From ZC4RG17 sp036259475 (GTDB lineage: Bacteria > Actinomycetota > Acidimicrobiia > Spongiisociales > ZC4RG35), in assembly GCA_036259475.1 (NCBI GenBank), contig DATABS010000032.1, positions 1-20,231 on the forward strand: DNA of 20,231 nt, written 5' to 3'. Within the stretch, counting starts at the first letter, position 1; each line of letters opens with the position of its first letter. The notes below the pieces were generated by a model. The model saw only the letters and a program-made list of their open reading frames with translations, did no database searches and was not told the origin of the DNA. The position numbers were made by a program, and so were the translations under genes. Positions 12,995-20,231 of this stretch are shown piece by piece.

Positions 12995-15528
12995 CCGGTC
13001 CTCCCGATCTGGTCGCCCCGGAGAATGACTACCGGTCGGTCGAACCAGTCTGGGGCGGAACGGAACCGAGTGTTTCGGTAGTCATCCCGGCGCACGACCG
13101 GCTCGAAGCCCTCCAGCGGACCCTCGCCAGGCTCATCGGCCAACTCGGCCCCGGTGACGAGGTGGTCGTGGTCGACGACGGAAGTGAGCCGCCGATCCAA
13201 GGACTCCCCGCCGGAGTGACATTGATTCGCCAGGAGCGGGACGGCTTCGGCCTGGTCAGGGCTCGCAACCTGGGATGGCGGAGATCGTCGGGTGAGGTGG
13301 TCGTGTTTCTCGACTCCGACACGATCCCCGGCGAAGCCTTCATTGCCCGTCACCGGGGGTGGCATGCTGCCGCCTCCAATCTGCTGGTTGTCGGCCTACG
13401 CCACCACGTCGATGCGTCAGGCGTCTCACCCGACGAACTGGCACGGTCGGGGACAGAAGGCCTACCCCGGATCGAGGAAGACCCCGAAGCCGCCATCACA
13501 CCCGACTGGCGCGGCTGGTTTGTCAGGCGTGGTGCGCTTCTCACCCTGGGCGACGAGGCGTTCCGGGCGGGAGTGGGCAACAACATGTCGTTGAGACGCC
13601 ACCGGCTGGAGGAACTCGGCGGGTTCGACGACGCGTTCAGAAGCTGGGGCGGCGAGGACACCGAGTTCGCCTGGAGAGTCTGGAACGCAGGTGGATTCAT
13701 CGTCCCGGACGAACAAGCGGCCGTGTTCCACCAGATCGAGCCGGGAGAACGCCGCGAATGGAGGGACGAAGCGCGGAGTCAGAACCTGGCTCTAGTGTCC
13801 GATCGGGTACCTCACCGCTTCTATCGGCCTCGTCCCCACCCGCTCGCCACCGTCCCCAAGCTGACGTGGGTAGCGGTGGCGAGTTCTCCAGGCGAGGTGG
13901 AGACCCTCTGGAAGCGAATCACGGCTGTTCCGTTCGGTGACGTCGAAGTTGTTTGGGTGGTCGACGGGCAGGCACGCGACGTCGTGGCAGCCCTGGACGG
14001 CCACGCCTCGAGAGTGCGTACCGCCGAGAGTGTGGGCGAGGCGGTGATGGCCGCCCGAGGTGAGTTGGTGTGCTTCGCCGACGCCCGGCTCCGCTTCGGA
14101 ATCAATCTGGTAGCCAAGGCGGTGGAACGGCTGGATGCCGAGCCTCGCTCCTCGGTAGTCCGGCTTCCTTACATCCTCGGACCCGACAAATACCGCCGCC
14201 TCGACGACCTGGCCGCTGCCGACGCCGCTCACGGCCGTAGGGGTGCCCCTCTGTTCGCCTTCGTGCGCCGTCGCGAGCTCGCCAAGGACCGAGCCAGCCT
14301 CGACGACCCGAAAGGGATGTGGCAGCAGGCGCTGAAACGCTCTCGCATCGCCTTCCTTCCTGGAGATCCCGTCTCGGCCGATCTGCAGGGTCTCGACTCT
14401 CCTTCCCTGCCCGGACTGGAAGAGGTGAAGGCGGCCGGACCGCGTGAGGCCTCGAGATACGCCATCAGGGTCGCCCGGTCTCGCCTCGGCCAGACGACGC
14501 TGCCTTCTACCGAAGCGGTCCTGCCACCGACCGACGACCGGGTCGCCATCGACTACGTCGGCTTCACCGAGCATGACAACCTGGGCGATGATGCAGTCCT
14601 CGTGGCCACGCAACGCCTGATGCCCTGGGCGAACCTGGCGAGGGATCAGGGGCACGCCCGCTGCCTCATGCTGGGTGGCGGCACTCTCATCAACGGCAAC
14701 CGCTATTACCTCACCCGAATCCTGCGCCGTGACACCCCCACCATCGAGAGGGCCGTTTTCGGCGTGGGGGTACGCGACCCGGAATTTCACGGGGTGACGG
14801 AGCCGATGGAGGAGTGGTGGCGGTTCTTCGACTCCTCACTGTACGTCGGGGTGAGAGGTCCGGATTCTGTGGATCACCTCCGTCACCTGGGTTACCGGGG
14901 CGAGGTAGAAGTCGTGGGCGATCCGGCTCTGTCCCTAACACCGCCCGAGGTGGGAGTCGACGAGGACTCGGTGGTCGTCTGTCCGGTGTGGACCTCGGGA
15001 AATCTCCTCGGCGGCGACGACCGGCAGGTCTTCGATGCCCTCGCCGAGCTGATCCGCCGCCTGGTGGCGGAAGGGCGGTACGTCACGATGATGTCGGCGT
15101 TTCCCTATGACGATCGCCACATCATGGCTCTGATGCGCCACGCCGGCCACCCCGACCTCGACTACGTGGCAGGGTATGCAGACGTGGACCAGGCGATGAG
15201 GACGCTGGCCGGAGCGGGAATCGTGGTCGCCGAGCGACTCCATGCCGCCATCATGGCCGCGGCCGCCGGCCGGCCATTCGTGGCGCTGGAGTATTGGCCC
15301 AAGCACCGCGACTTCGCCCGATCTCTGGACCTCGAAGAGCTCGTCGTACCGACGGCCGGACTGGACGGGACGAACTTGATCTCCCACTTCACGGGAATCG
15401 ACCGACGACGGGGGGAGGTCGCCGAGAGAATCGGCAAGGGGGTCGAGCAGCTTCGCCGGCTCCAGCGAAACGCGGCCGAGAGTTTGCGCGGTCGGCTGTC
15501 ACAGGCGGATTCGGTGAGCCCGCCGTGA
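12991..15528 (+). CDS. Fusion of GT2 glycosyltransferase and polysaccharide pyruvyl transferase
   Basis: This is an 845-residue protein in three parts. Residues 26-270 are a GT-A GT2 enzyme: SVSVVIPAHDR, VVDDGS (60-65), FLDSD (106-110, the DXD), NNMSLRR (197-203) and GGFDDAFRSWGGEDTEFAWR (210-229, Glyco_transf_7C type). Residues about 290-475 look like a degenerate second GT2 domain (VVWVVDG, FADAR in place of DXD). Residues 518-790 are a polysaccharide pyruvyl transferase domain (PF04230, CsaB/WcaK class): HDNLGDDAVL (528-537), LMLGGGTLINGN (559-570), VGVRGPDSVDHLRHLGY (619-635), VVGDPAL (641-647), AERLHAAIMAAAAGRPFVALEYWPKH (747-772). Such enzymes move pyruvate from phosphoenolpyruvate to a sugar as a ketal. 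The start is set by ATGA overlap and AGGAGG. Coupling suggests it adds a sugar and pyruvylates the same glycan. Confidence 0.87.
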   Translation: MTGPPDLVAPENDYRSVEPVWGGTEPSVSVVIPAHDRLEALQRTLARLIGQLGPGDEVVVVDDGSEPPIQGLPAGVTLIRQERDGFGLVRARNLGWRRSSGEVVVFLDSDTIPGEAFIARHRGWHAAASNLLVVGLRHHVDASGVSPDELARSGTEGLPRIEEDPEAAITPDWRGWFVRRGALLTLGDEAFRAGVGNNMSLRRHRLEELGGFDDAFRSWGGEDTEFAWRVWNAGGFIVPDEQAAVFHQIEPGERREWRDEARSQNLALVSDRVPHRFYRPRPHPLATVPKLTWVAVASSPGEVETLWKRITAVPFGDVEVVWVVDGQARDVVAALDGHASRVRTAESVGEAVMAARGELVCFADARLRFGINLVAKAVERLDAEPRSSVVRLPYILGPDKYRRLDDLAAADAAHGRRGAPLFAFVRRRELAKDRASLDDPKGMWQQALKRSRIAFLPGDPVSADLQGLDSPSLPGLEEVKAAGPREASRYAIRVARSRLGQTTLPSTEAVLPPTDDRVAIDYVGFTEHDNLGDDAVLVATQRLMPWANLARDQGHARCLMLGGGTLINGNRYYLTRILRRDTPTIERAVFGVGVRDPEFHGVTEPMEEWWRFFDSSLYVGVRGPDSVDHLRHLGYRGEVEVVGDPALSLTPPEVGVDEDSVVVCPVWTSGNLLGGDDRQVFDALAELIRRLVAEGRYVTMMSAFPYDDRHIMALMRHAGHPDLDYVAGYADVDQAMRTLAGAGIVVAERLHAAIMAAAAGRPFVALEYWPKHRDFARSLDLEELVVPTAGLDGTNLISHFTGIDRRRGEVAERIGKGVEQLRRLQRNAAESLRGRLSQADSVSPP

Positions 15529-16943
15529 AAGTCTGCATGTTCGTCAAGAACTCCTTCGAGTACGACGCCCGGGTGACGAAGGAAGCCCGATCCCTGATCG
15601 CCGCCGGCCACCACGTCACGGTGGTGGCCTATCACGTACCGGGCGTGACCGAGCAGCACGAAATCCGGTTAGACGGCATCGAGGTGCGGCGCATCAGCCG
15701 GGTCAACCTGGGAGTCGACACCCTCAACCGGCTCGCCGCCCGCTACGCCGGGACCATCGAGCAACGTCATTCGCGGCTGACGGGTGAACCGGTCGACATC
15801 GATCGCGCTCGACGGGAGGGGCGTCTTCAGCCGCCCTCGACCGTCGCCCCAGGATCGGAGATACGGATCTCGGTCGCGGCGGATTCGCCTACGCCAGCCC
15901 CGTCTCAGGTCAGTCGCCTGTGGGGCAAGATGAGCACGCCTCTGCTCCGTCTCGTCACCCGGCTCGCCCGCTTCGGCTTCCGGGCGGTGAAGGCGGTCAT
16001 GGGACGCCAGGGGCTGGCCCTGAAGATGTGGGCCATCAACCGTCGGATGATCGCCGTCGGGGTAGACGAGGCAGCCGACGTCTACCACTCCCACGACCTC
16101 AACACCCTGTACGTGGGACATGTCTGCAAGCAACGCACCGGCGCCAAACTGGTGTACGACAGCCACGAACTGCAGACCGAGCGCAGTCGCATGGGACCCT
16201 GGTGGAAGAGGTGGGCCCTATGGAATGAGCGGCGGTGGCTGCCGTCAGCCGATGCTCTCATCGTCGCCAGTACCCCATGGATCGACCACCTCCGAATGCT
16301 CTACGGAAGCGTGCCCGACCCGGCGGTGGCCGTGATCAACGTGCCCGAGTCGACTGAGGTCGTTGCACGTGATCTCCGTCCCGAGCTGGGCTTGGATCCG
16401 GGCACCCCCATCTTGCTCTATCAGGGATCCATCCAGGAGAACCGGGGGATCGAGCCGGCCATCGAGGCGGTGCCCCTCCTGGAGGATGTGGTGCTGGTCA
16501 TCGTCGGATACGGCTACTACCGGGACGCCCTCGAGGACCTCGTCGCTCGGAGGGGTTTGTCCGATCGGGTGCGGTTCTTCGGTCCGATCCCCAACCGGGA
16601 TCTGCTGCATTGGACCGCGTCGGCGGACGTCGGGCTGTGCAACATCGTCAATGCTTCGCTGAGCTACTACACGACGCTTCCCAACAAGCTGTTCGAGTAC
16701 ATGATGGCGGAAGTGCCGGTGCTGGGATCCGACTCGCCCGGCATCGGGCGGGTCGTCGAGGAGACGGGAGTCGGTGAGGTCGTCGACCCGGTCGATCCGG
16801 AATCGCTGGCTGCGGCGACGCGGAAGATCTTGGCGGACCCGGCTCCCTACCAGGCGGCCTGCCGACAGGCGCGGGAACGCTACAACTGGGACGTCGAAGC
16901 GGAGAACCTTCTCGGGGTCTATCGACGGCTCGATGGCGGCTGA
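15525..16943 (+). CDS. GT4 glycosyltransferase
   Basis: This is a 472-residue predicted GT-B enzyme. The N-lobe opens with VKVCMFVKNSFEYDARVTKE (1-20) and AGHHVTVVAYH (27-37), a common GT4 beginning. DVYHSHDLNTL (185-195) and YDSHELQTE (211-219) are family motifs. The C-lobe has ILLYQGSIQENRGIE (296-310), VRFFGPIPNRDL (349-360) and LPNKLFEYMMAEVPVLGSD (385-403), with Glu391 at the second position of the EX7E region. The first Glu is missing (it reads around NASLSYYT). A basic, low-complexity insert of about 105 residues (75-180) separates the N-lobe halves and may contact membrane. The GTG at 15525 overlaps the preceding TGA (GTGA). The open frame upstream to 15294 is a shadow. Confidence 0.83.
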   Translation: MKVCMFVKNSFEYDARVTKEARSLIAAGHHVTVVAYHVPGVTEQHEIRLDGIEVRRISRVNLGVDTLNRLAARYAGTIEQRHSRLTGEPVDIDRARREGRLQPPSTVAPGSEIRISVAADSPTPAPSQVSRLWGKMSTPLLRLVTRLARFGFRAVKAVMGRQGLALKMWAINRRMIAVGVDEAADVYHSHDLNTLYVGHVCKQRTGAKLVYDSHELQTERSRMGPWWKRWALWNERRWLPSADALIVASTPWIDHLRMLYGSVPDPAVAVINVPESTEVVARDLRPELGLDPGTPILLYQGSIQENRGIEPAIEAVPLLEDVVLVIVGYGYYRDALEDLVARRGLSDRVRFFGPIPNRDLLHWTASADVGLCNIVNASLSYYTTLPNKLFEYMMAEVPVLGSDSPGIGRVVEETGVGEVVDPVDPESLAAATRKILADPAPYQAACRQARERYNWDVEAENLLGVYRRLDGG

Positions 16944-17698
16944 TGGTGGGAATCCCTCGTCCGGAGTTGCGTGACGCCGCCCGCGCCTGGCTCGGGGACT
17001 CCCCCCAGGGGGCAGCGACCGCTCGCCTCCGCGCCGGCCTGGAGGACTTCTTGGCCAACCGGTATGCCGGAGCCGCAGATCACCTGAAGCAAGTCCACGC
17101 CATCCGGCGGCGCTACTTCGGCGACGACCGCACCGTCTCGAGCCTGAACGACGGAACGCCCGGACCGTGGGATGAGGGGACGCTCGATGCGGCCGCGTCG
17201 GCGAGCGCCCCGGTCGAACAGGGCCGCTTGCTGTTCCATCTGGTACGAGCGTTCCACCCGGATCGGGTTCTCGAGCTGGGGACCAACATCGGCATCTCCG
17301 CCTGCTACCTGGGCCTCGGATTGCGCTACGGGAGCTGCGGCCGCCTGATCACCGTCGAAGCCTCAGGAGCCCGGCTCCAGCTCGCCCGACAGATCCTCGA
17401 CGAGGTCGGTCTCACCGACGTCGAAGCGATCGAAGGGTATTTCGACCAGGTCCTTCCCGATCTGCTGGACCGCCTGGGAACAGTGGAACTGGCTTTCCTC
17501 GACGGCAACCATCAGCTCGACGCCACGATGCGGTACTTCGATCTGCTCCGGCCTCACATGCCGTCTGGGTCATTGATGATCCTCGACGACATTCGCTGGT
17601 CAGAGGACATGTTGGACGCCTGGGGTCGTGTGAGCAGCTCACCGGAGGTCTCGGCGGTAGCCGATTTGGGACGCACCGGCCTGCTCGTGATGGGTTAG
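16943..17698 (+). CDS. Class I SAM-dependent methyltransferase
   Basis: This is a 251-residue protein of the Methyltransf_24/O-methyltransferase type. The SAM-binding motif I is VLELGTNIGIS (109-119), followed by ITVEAS with Glu139 for the ribose, FLDGNH (185-190) with an Asp as in motif IV, and LMILDDI (211-217). The acceptor is probably a sugar hydroxyl of the glycan made by the operon, judged from position only; small-molecule or protein methylation is possible. Its ATG overlaps the previous stop by one base (TGATG). It is the last gene of the operon, and its TAG overlaps the stop of the convergent minus-strand gene, so no terminator fits between them. Confidence 0.85.
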   Translation: MVGIPRPELRDAARAWLGDSPQGAATARLRAGLEDFLANRYAGAADHLKQVHAIRRRYFGDDRTVSSLNDGTPGPWDEGTLDAAASASAPVEQGRLLFHLVRAFHPDRVLELGTNIGISACYLGLGLRYGSCGRLITVEASGARLQLARQILDEVGLTDVEAIEGYFDQVLPDLLDRLGTVELAFLDGNHQLDATMRYFDLLRPHMPSGSLMILDDIRWSEDMLDAWGRVSSSPEVSAVADLGRTGLLVMG

Positions 17699-19446
17699 TC
17701 GCCCGCCTGCCACACTTCGATGTTCCCGAACGAGCCTTCGCTCTCCACCACTACCGGCTCCTCTTCCGCCAGGGCAAGATAGGACTGGAGCCAATCCCCG
17801 GTCGGTTGCCGGGGCGCCTCATCGGCGAGCATCAGAAAGACGTCGACTCCCCCATCGAATCGCAGGAGCTTGCCATCCCGGTAATAGCGCTGGGTGGCGC
17901 ACCCGGAGAGCCACGTGAGTTGGGGCTCCAAGCCGGTGACGATGCCGCAGGGCCCGTCGGCCTCCTGACGGACAACCCGGGCGGTTTCGACCAGAGCCTC
18001 GATCGATTCGGCGCGGGCTTCGGCGTTGTCGTCCACGCGATCTCCCTGTATGCCGAGGGATATGACGACCGCCGCCGCAGCCGACCACGCCAGGGTCCGA
18101 TAGAGCGGACGCGAGATCGCGGCGCGTAGATCCTCGGCCGCGATACCGGCTGCTACGAGAAGGAGGGCCACGGGGAAGAACACGAACCGGGGTTCGCCGT
18201 GTGAGACCAGTCCGAGGAGCAGGAACTGGCCGAGCGCAGGGATGGCTAGAAACAGGGCTGGCTTGCGATCGCCATTGGAAAGGATGCGCCACCCCGTCCA
18301 GGTCAATCCGACGATGATCGCCACCGCTCCCAATGGGCCGGCCAGCAGGTCAGGGAAGTCGCGGACGTAATCGACGATGCCCTCACCCAGGTACTCCCGG
18401 CCACCGGCGTCGGCCGTCGCCAGGAAGATGCCCCAGGGAACGCCCGCCGACACGGTGGCGTGGATGAAATGCGGGACGAGCAGAGCGAGGCCCACGCCGG
18501 CAGCCTTGAGAACGCTGGCCGAATGGAGCCTCACTCTGTCCCATCCCACGACCAGGAGGGCGAGCACCAGGAGACCCAAGGAGAGGATCGCCTGATATCG
18601 GACGTAGATCGAGGCGGCCGCCACTCCCGCCGCGAAGTACAGGGTGGAGGGCTTGGGCGGTGTCTGGGTGAGCCACCGCCATAGAAGAGTGGCGACGACC
18701 AGGAGCAGCCCGGTCGAAGGGACATCGGTCAGGAACTCGGCTCCTCGGCGGAGGAAACTGGGAGCGACGGCGAAGACGCCGGCGGCGATGAGACCGGCGC
18801 GGTTGGAGCGGATGGCGCGCCCCAAGCCATACACCGCCACCACCGTCCCGAGCGAAAGGACTACGGAAACAACCCGGAGGGCGGCGGCTGATTGGCCGAA
18901 AGGCAGGATGGCCGCGGCCAGCACGGATTGGCCGACGCCCCGGTGCAGGCTCCATCCCGTATCAGGTGTTCCGTCAAACCAGGCGCGGGCCTTCAGGGCG
19001 TAGGCGGCTTCGTCGTGTCCCAGTTCACCTCCGGCAACGACGATCCGAACGAACACCGCCGCCAGAGCGATGAGACCGATGAGCACTAGTAGCCCGGGTA
19101 TGGGACGGGTGAGCGGCGTCAGCAGTCGAGGCCCCCACACCGCCACGACGATTGCCGAGGCGACGGCTATCAGTTGGAGCGCTCCCACTCCCGTCGTCGA
19201 GGACCACATCTCGGCGAACGAGGCCGCGGCGGCGCCGCTCAGTGACCCGATACGAAAGGGGATCGAGGCGACATGTCGTTGAGCCGCAGCCGCCGCCACC
19301 CCGAAGGCAATCAAGCCGGCGACCGGAACGAGCAGGTGCGGCCGGTCGATCAGACCGGCCGACAGGGCGGCCATCATCACTAGGACCGTCGTTGCTGCGC
19401 TCGCCGCCAAGCCGGCGGCGAATGAGATGAGACTGGGGGACCTCAT
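17695..19446 (-). CDS. Integral-membrane GT-C glycosyltransferase (GT39/GT83 or RgtA-D-like)
   Basis: This is a 583-residue polytopic membrane protein with about 11-13 hydrophobic segments and a hydrophilic C-terminal tail (about 465-583). GGELGHDEAAYALKARAW, with Asp-Glu in the first extracytoplasmic loop, is the catalytic hallmark of polyprenyl-phosphate-sugar-dependent enzymes (ArnT, protein mannosyltransferase, RgtA-D, PF13231). EFLTDVPSTGLLLVVATLLW and HGEPRFVFFPVALL are also typical. It would transfer a lipid-linked sugar outside the membrane to a glycan or protein. The C-terminal tail has two Cys (PCGIV, SGCATQRYY) that could form a disulfide. The ATG at 19446 has GGTGGGG just upstream. 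It lies 22 bases after the M23-SLH stop, so the two are probably co-transcribed. Its stop overlaps the convergent methyltransferase gene. Confidence 0.83.
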   Translation of the reverse strand: MRSPSLISFAAGLAASAATTVLVMMAALSAGLIDRPHLLVPVAGLIAFGVAAAAAQRHVASIPFRIGSLSGAAAASFAEMWSSTTGVGALQLIAVASAIVVAVWGPRLLTPLTRPIPGLLVLIGLIALAAVFVRIVVAGGELGHDEAAYALKARAWFDGTPDTGWSLHRGVGQSVLAAAILPFGQSAAALRVVSVVLSLGTVVAVYGLGRAIRSNRAGLIAAGVFAVAPSFLRRGAEFLTDVPSTGLLLVVATLLWRWLTQTPPKPSTLYFAAGVAAASIYVRYQAILSLGLLVLALLVVGWDRVRLHSASVLKAAGVGLALLVPHFIHATVSAGVPWGIFLATADAGGREYLGEGIVDYVRDFPDLLAGPLGAVAIIVGLTWTGWRILSNGDRKPALFLAIPALGQFLLLGLVSHGEPRFVFFPVALLLVAAGIAAEDLRAAISRPLYRTLAWSAAAAVVISLGIQGDRVDDNAEARAESIEALVETARVVRQEADGPCGIVTGLEPQLTWLSGCATQRYYRDGKLLRFDGGVDVFLMLADEAPRQPTGDWLQSYLALAEEEPVVVESEGSFGNIEVWQAGD

Positions 19447-19468
19447 GGCCCCACCACGCTATCGGAGA

Positions 19469-20231
19469 TCAGCCGTCGAGCGCCCTCACGAAGAATGAGG
19501 CCATCTCGGCGCGCGTGAGGGGCCGGTCGGGGCAGTAGTGATCATTCTCGGGCGGATTGCATCCCCGCGTGACATCGGCCGCCATCAGCCGGTTGATCGA
19601 CTCCTCGAAACGGTTGCCGTCGTCGTCGACGAAGAAGTCGGTGCCCTCCAGGTTGGCGTATCGGTCGGGATTCGCCGCCTCGAAGGCCTTGACCAGCATC
19701 TGCGCCATCTCGTCGCGGAGCAGGGGATGGCCGGGACAATAGGCGGTTTCGGAGCAACCGAAACCGATGTCGGCGGCTACCACCGCGTTGATGTCGTCGT
19801 TGAAGACGGAACCATCGTCATCGGTGAAGTAGTCGGTCGAGGTGGAGGGCAGAGCCAGCGTCCGGCGGATGAAGGCTGCAACCTGACCCCGGGTCATGCG
19901 CTGTTCCGGGCAGTAGTTGGTGTTCGCGGGCGGGTTGCATCCCCTGGTGATGCCGTCTTCAGCCAGAGCATCGATGCTCGTTTCATGGACGCTGTCGTCG
20001 TCGTCGGCAAAGAACCCGTTCCAGGTTTTCGTGGCAGCGATGTCGGCAGCCAGGAGGGAGGGATAGGGATCGATGGCCACGGCGTCCCAGCCCTCGCCGA
20101 CCCGCAGCTCGAAGTGGAGATGGGACCCACTCTCCTCGGCGTTGCCTGAGTCTCCCACCCATCCGATCACCTGGCCGCGCGCGACCGGGTAAGCAAGACC
20201 GCCGTTCCAGTCGTCGCCGCCGGCGGCGACG
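19469..20231 (-). CDS. M23 (LytM-type) peptidase with three SLH-like repeats, 5' end outside window
   Basis: The visible 253 residues are the C-terminal part of a secreted protein. The frame stays open to the window edge. It starts within an M23 metallopeptidase domain: PVARGQVIGWVGDSGNAEES then SHLHFELRV, the HxH zinc motif of peptidoglycan endopeptidases. The first His and Asp ligands and the signal peptide must lie beyond 20231. A short linker with DPYPSLL, usual after M23 domains, leads to three SLH-like repeats. The middle repeat is divergent: a short Cys-x5-Cys loop and PLLRDEMAQML in place of VTRxxMAxFL. It likely cuts peptide cross-links and is held at the wall. A catalytically dead M23 domain cannot be excluded from this part alone. 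Confidence 0.86.
   Translation of the reverse strand, partial: VAAGGDDWNGGLAYPVARGQVIGWVGDSGNAEESGSHLHFELRVGEGWDAVAIDPYPSLLAADIAATKTWNGFFADDDDSVHETSIDALAEDGITRGCNPPANTNYCPEQRMTRGQVAAFIRRTLALPSTSTDYFTDDDGSVFNDDINAVVAADIGFGCSETAYCPGHPLLRDEMAQMLVKAFEAANPDRYANLEGTDFFVDDDGNRFEESINRLMAADVTRGCNPPENDHYCPDRPLTRAEMASFFVRALDG
19475..20014 (-). repeat. SLH-like array, three repeats (M23 protein)
   Basis: Units 1 and 3 have Cys-x8-Cys loops (GCNPPANTNYCP, GCNPPENDHYCP) and unit 2 has Cys-x5-Cys (GCSETAYCP). This is the only array in the window that mixes the two loop lengths. Confidence 0.85.

Noticed and set aside
13792..14790. Minus-strand open frame of 332 codons inside the GT2-pyruvyltransferase gene
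   Set aside because: It is a long antisense frame typical of high-GC DNA. No recognisable domain is seen, while the plus-strand frame has several family motifs there.
8410..17698. Complete capsule or O-antigen export locus
   Set aside because: No Wzx/Wzy, ABC exporter, chain-length regulator or initiating phosphoglycosyltransferase is present in the window, so only the assembly part can be claimed.

Overview
The window looks like a high-GC actinobacterial chromosome, most likely class Acidimicrobiia or a close relative. The grounds are dense GC-rich coding, many GTG starts, several starts that look leaderless, Gram-positive-style secreted wall enzymes, and a cysteine-bearing variant of the S-layer homology (SLH) repeat that I associate with that class. 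This placement is inference; the window has no rRNA or other phylogenetic marker.

Layout. (1) Positions 44-6756, minus strand: four consecutive genes for secreted proteins. In order of transcription they are a CAP/SCP protein, a glucose/sorbosone dehydrogenase-like beta-propeller, an M15 peptidase with FG-GAP-like repeats, and a SpoIID/LytB-type protein. Each carries three SLH-like repeats. (2) Positions 6827-8296, plus strand: a divergently transcribed subtilisin-family (S8) protease with two SLH-like repeats. (3) Positions 8410-17698, plus strand: six genes joined by stop/start overlaps. Five are glycosyltransferases or glycosyltransferase fusions (GT4, GT2, CgeB-like, GT2 fused to a polysaccharide pyruvyl transferase domain, GT4) and the last is a SAM-dependent methyltransferase. 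(4) Positions 17695-20231, minus strand: an integral-membrane GT-C glycosyltransferase, preceded by the 3' part of an M23 peptidase gene whose product ends in three SLH-like repeats and whose 5' end lies outside the window.

How the parts may work together. In Bacillus and relatives, SLH domains bind secondary cell-wall polysaccharide that carries pyruvate ketals added by CsaB, a PF04230-family pyruvyl transferase. Here six SLH-type exoproteins (17 repeats in all) flank an operon that builds a glycan and encodes a PF04230 domain fused to a GT2 glycosyltransferase. The most economical reading is a self-contained surface-anchoring locus. The operon would make a pyruvylated wall glycan, and the flanking genes would supply peptidoglycan-active and other enzymes displayed on it. 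No flippase, polymerase or ABC exporter is visible, so the export step would have to lie elsewhere.

Coding is nearly continuous. The longest non-coding stretch is 113 bases (8297-8409), so no gap over 300 bases needs describing. I see no tRNA, rRNA, CRISPR array, insertion sequence or phage gene.
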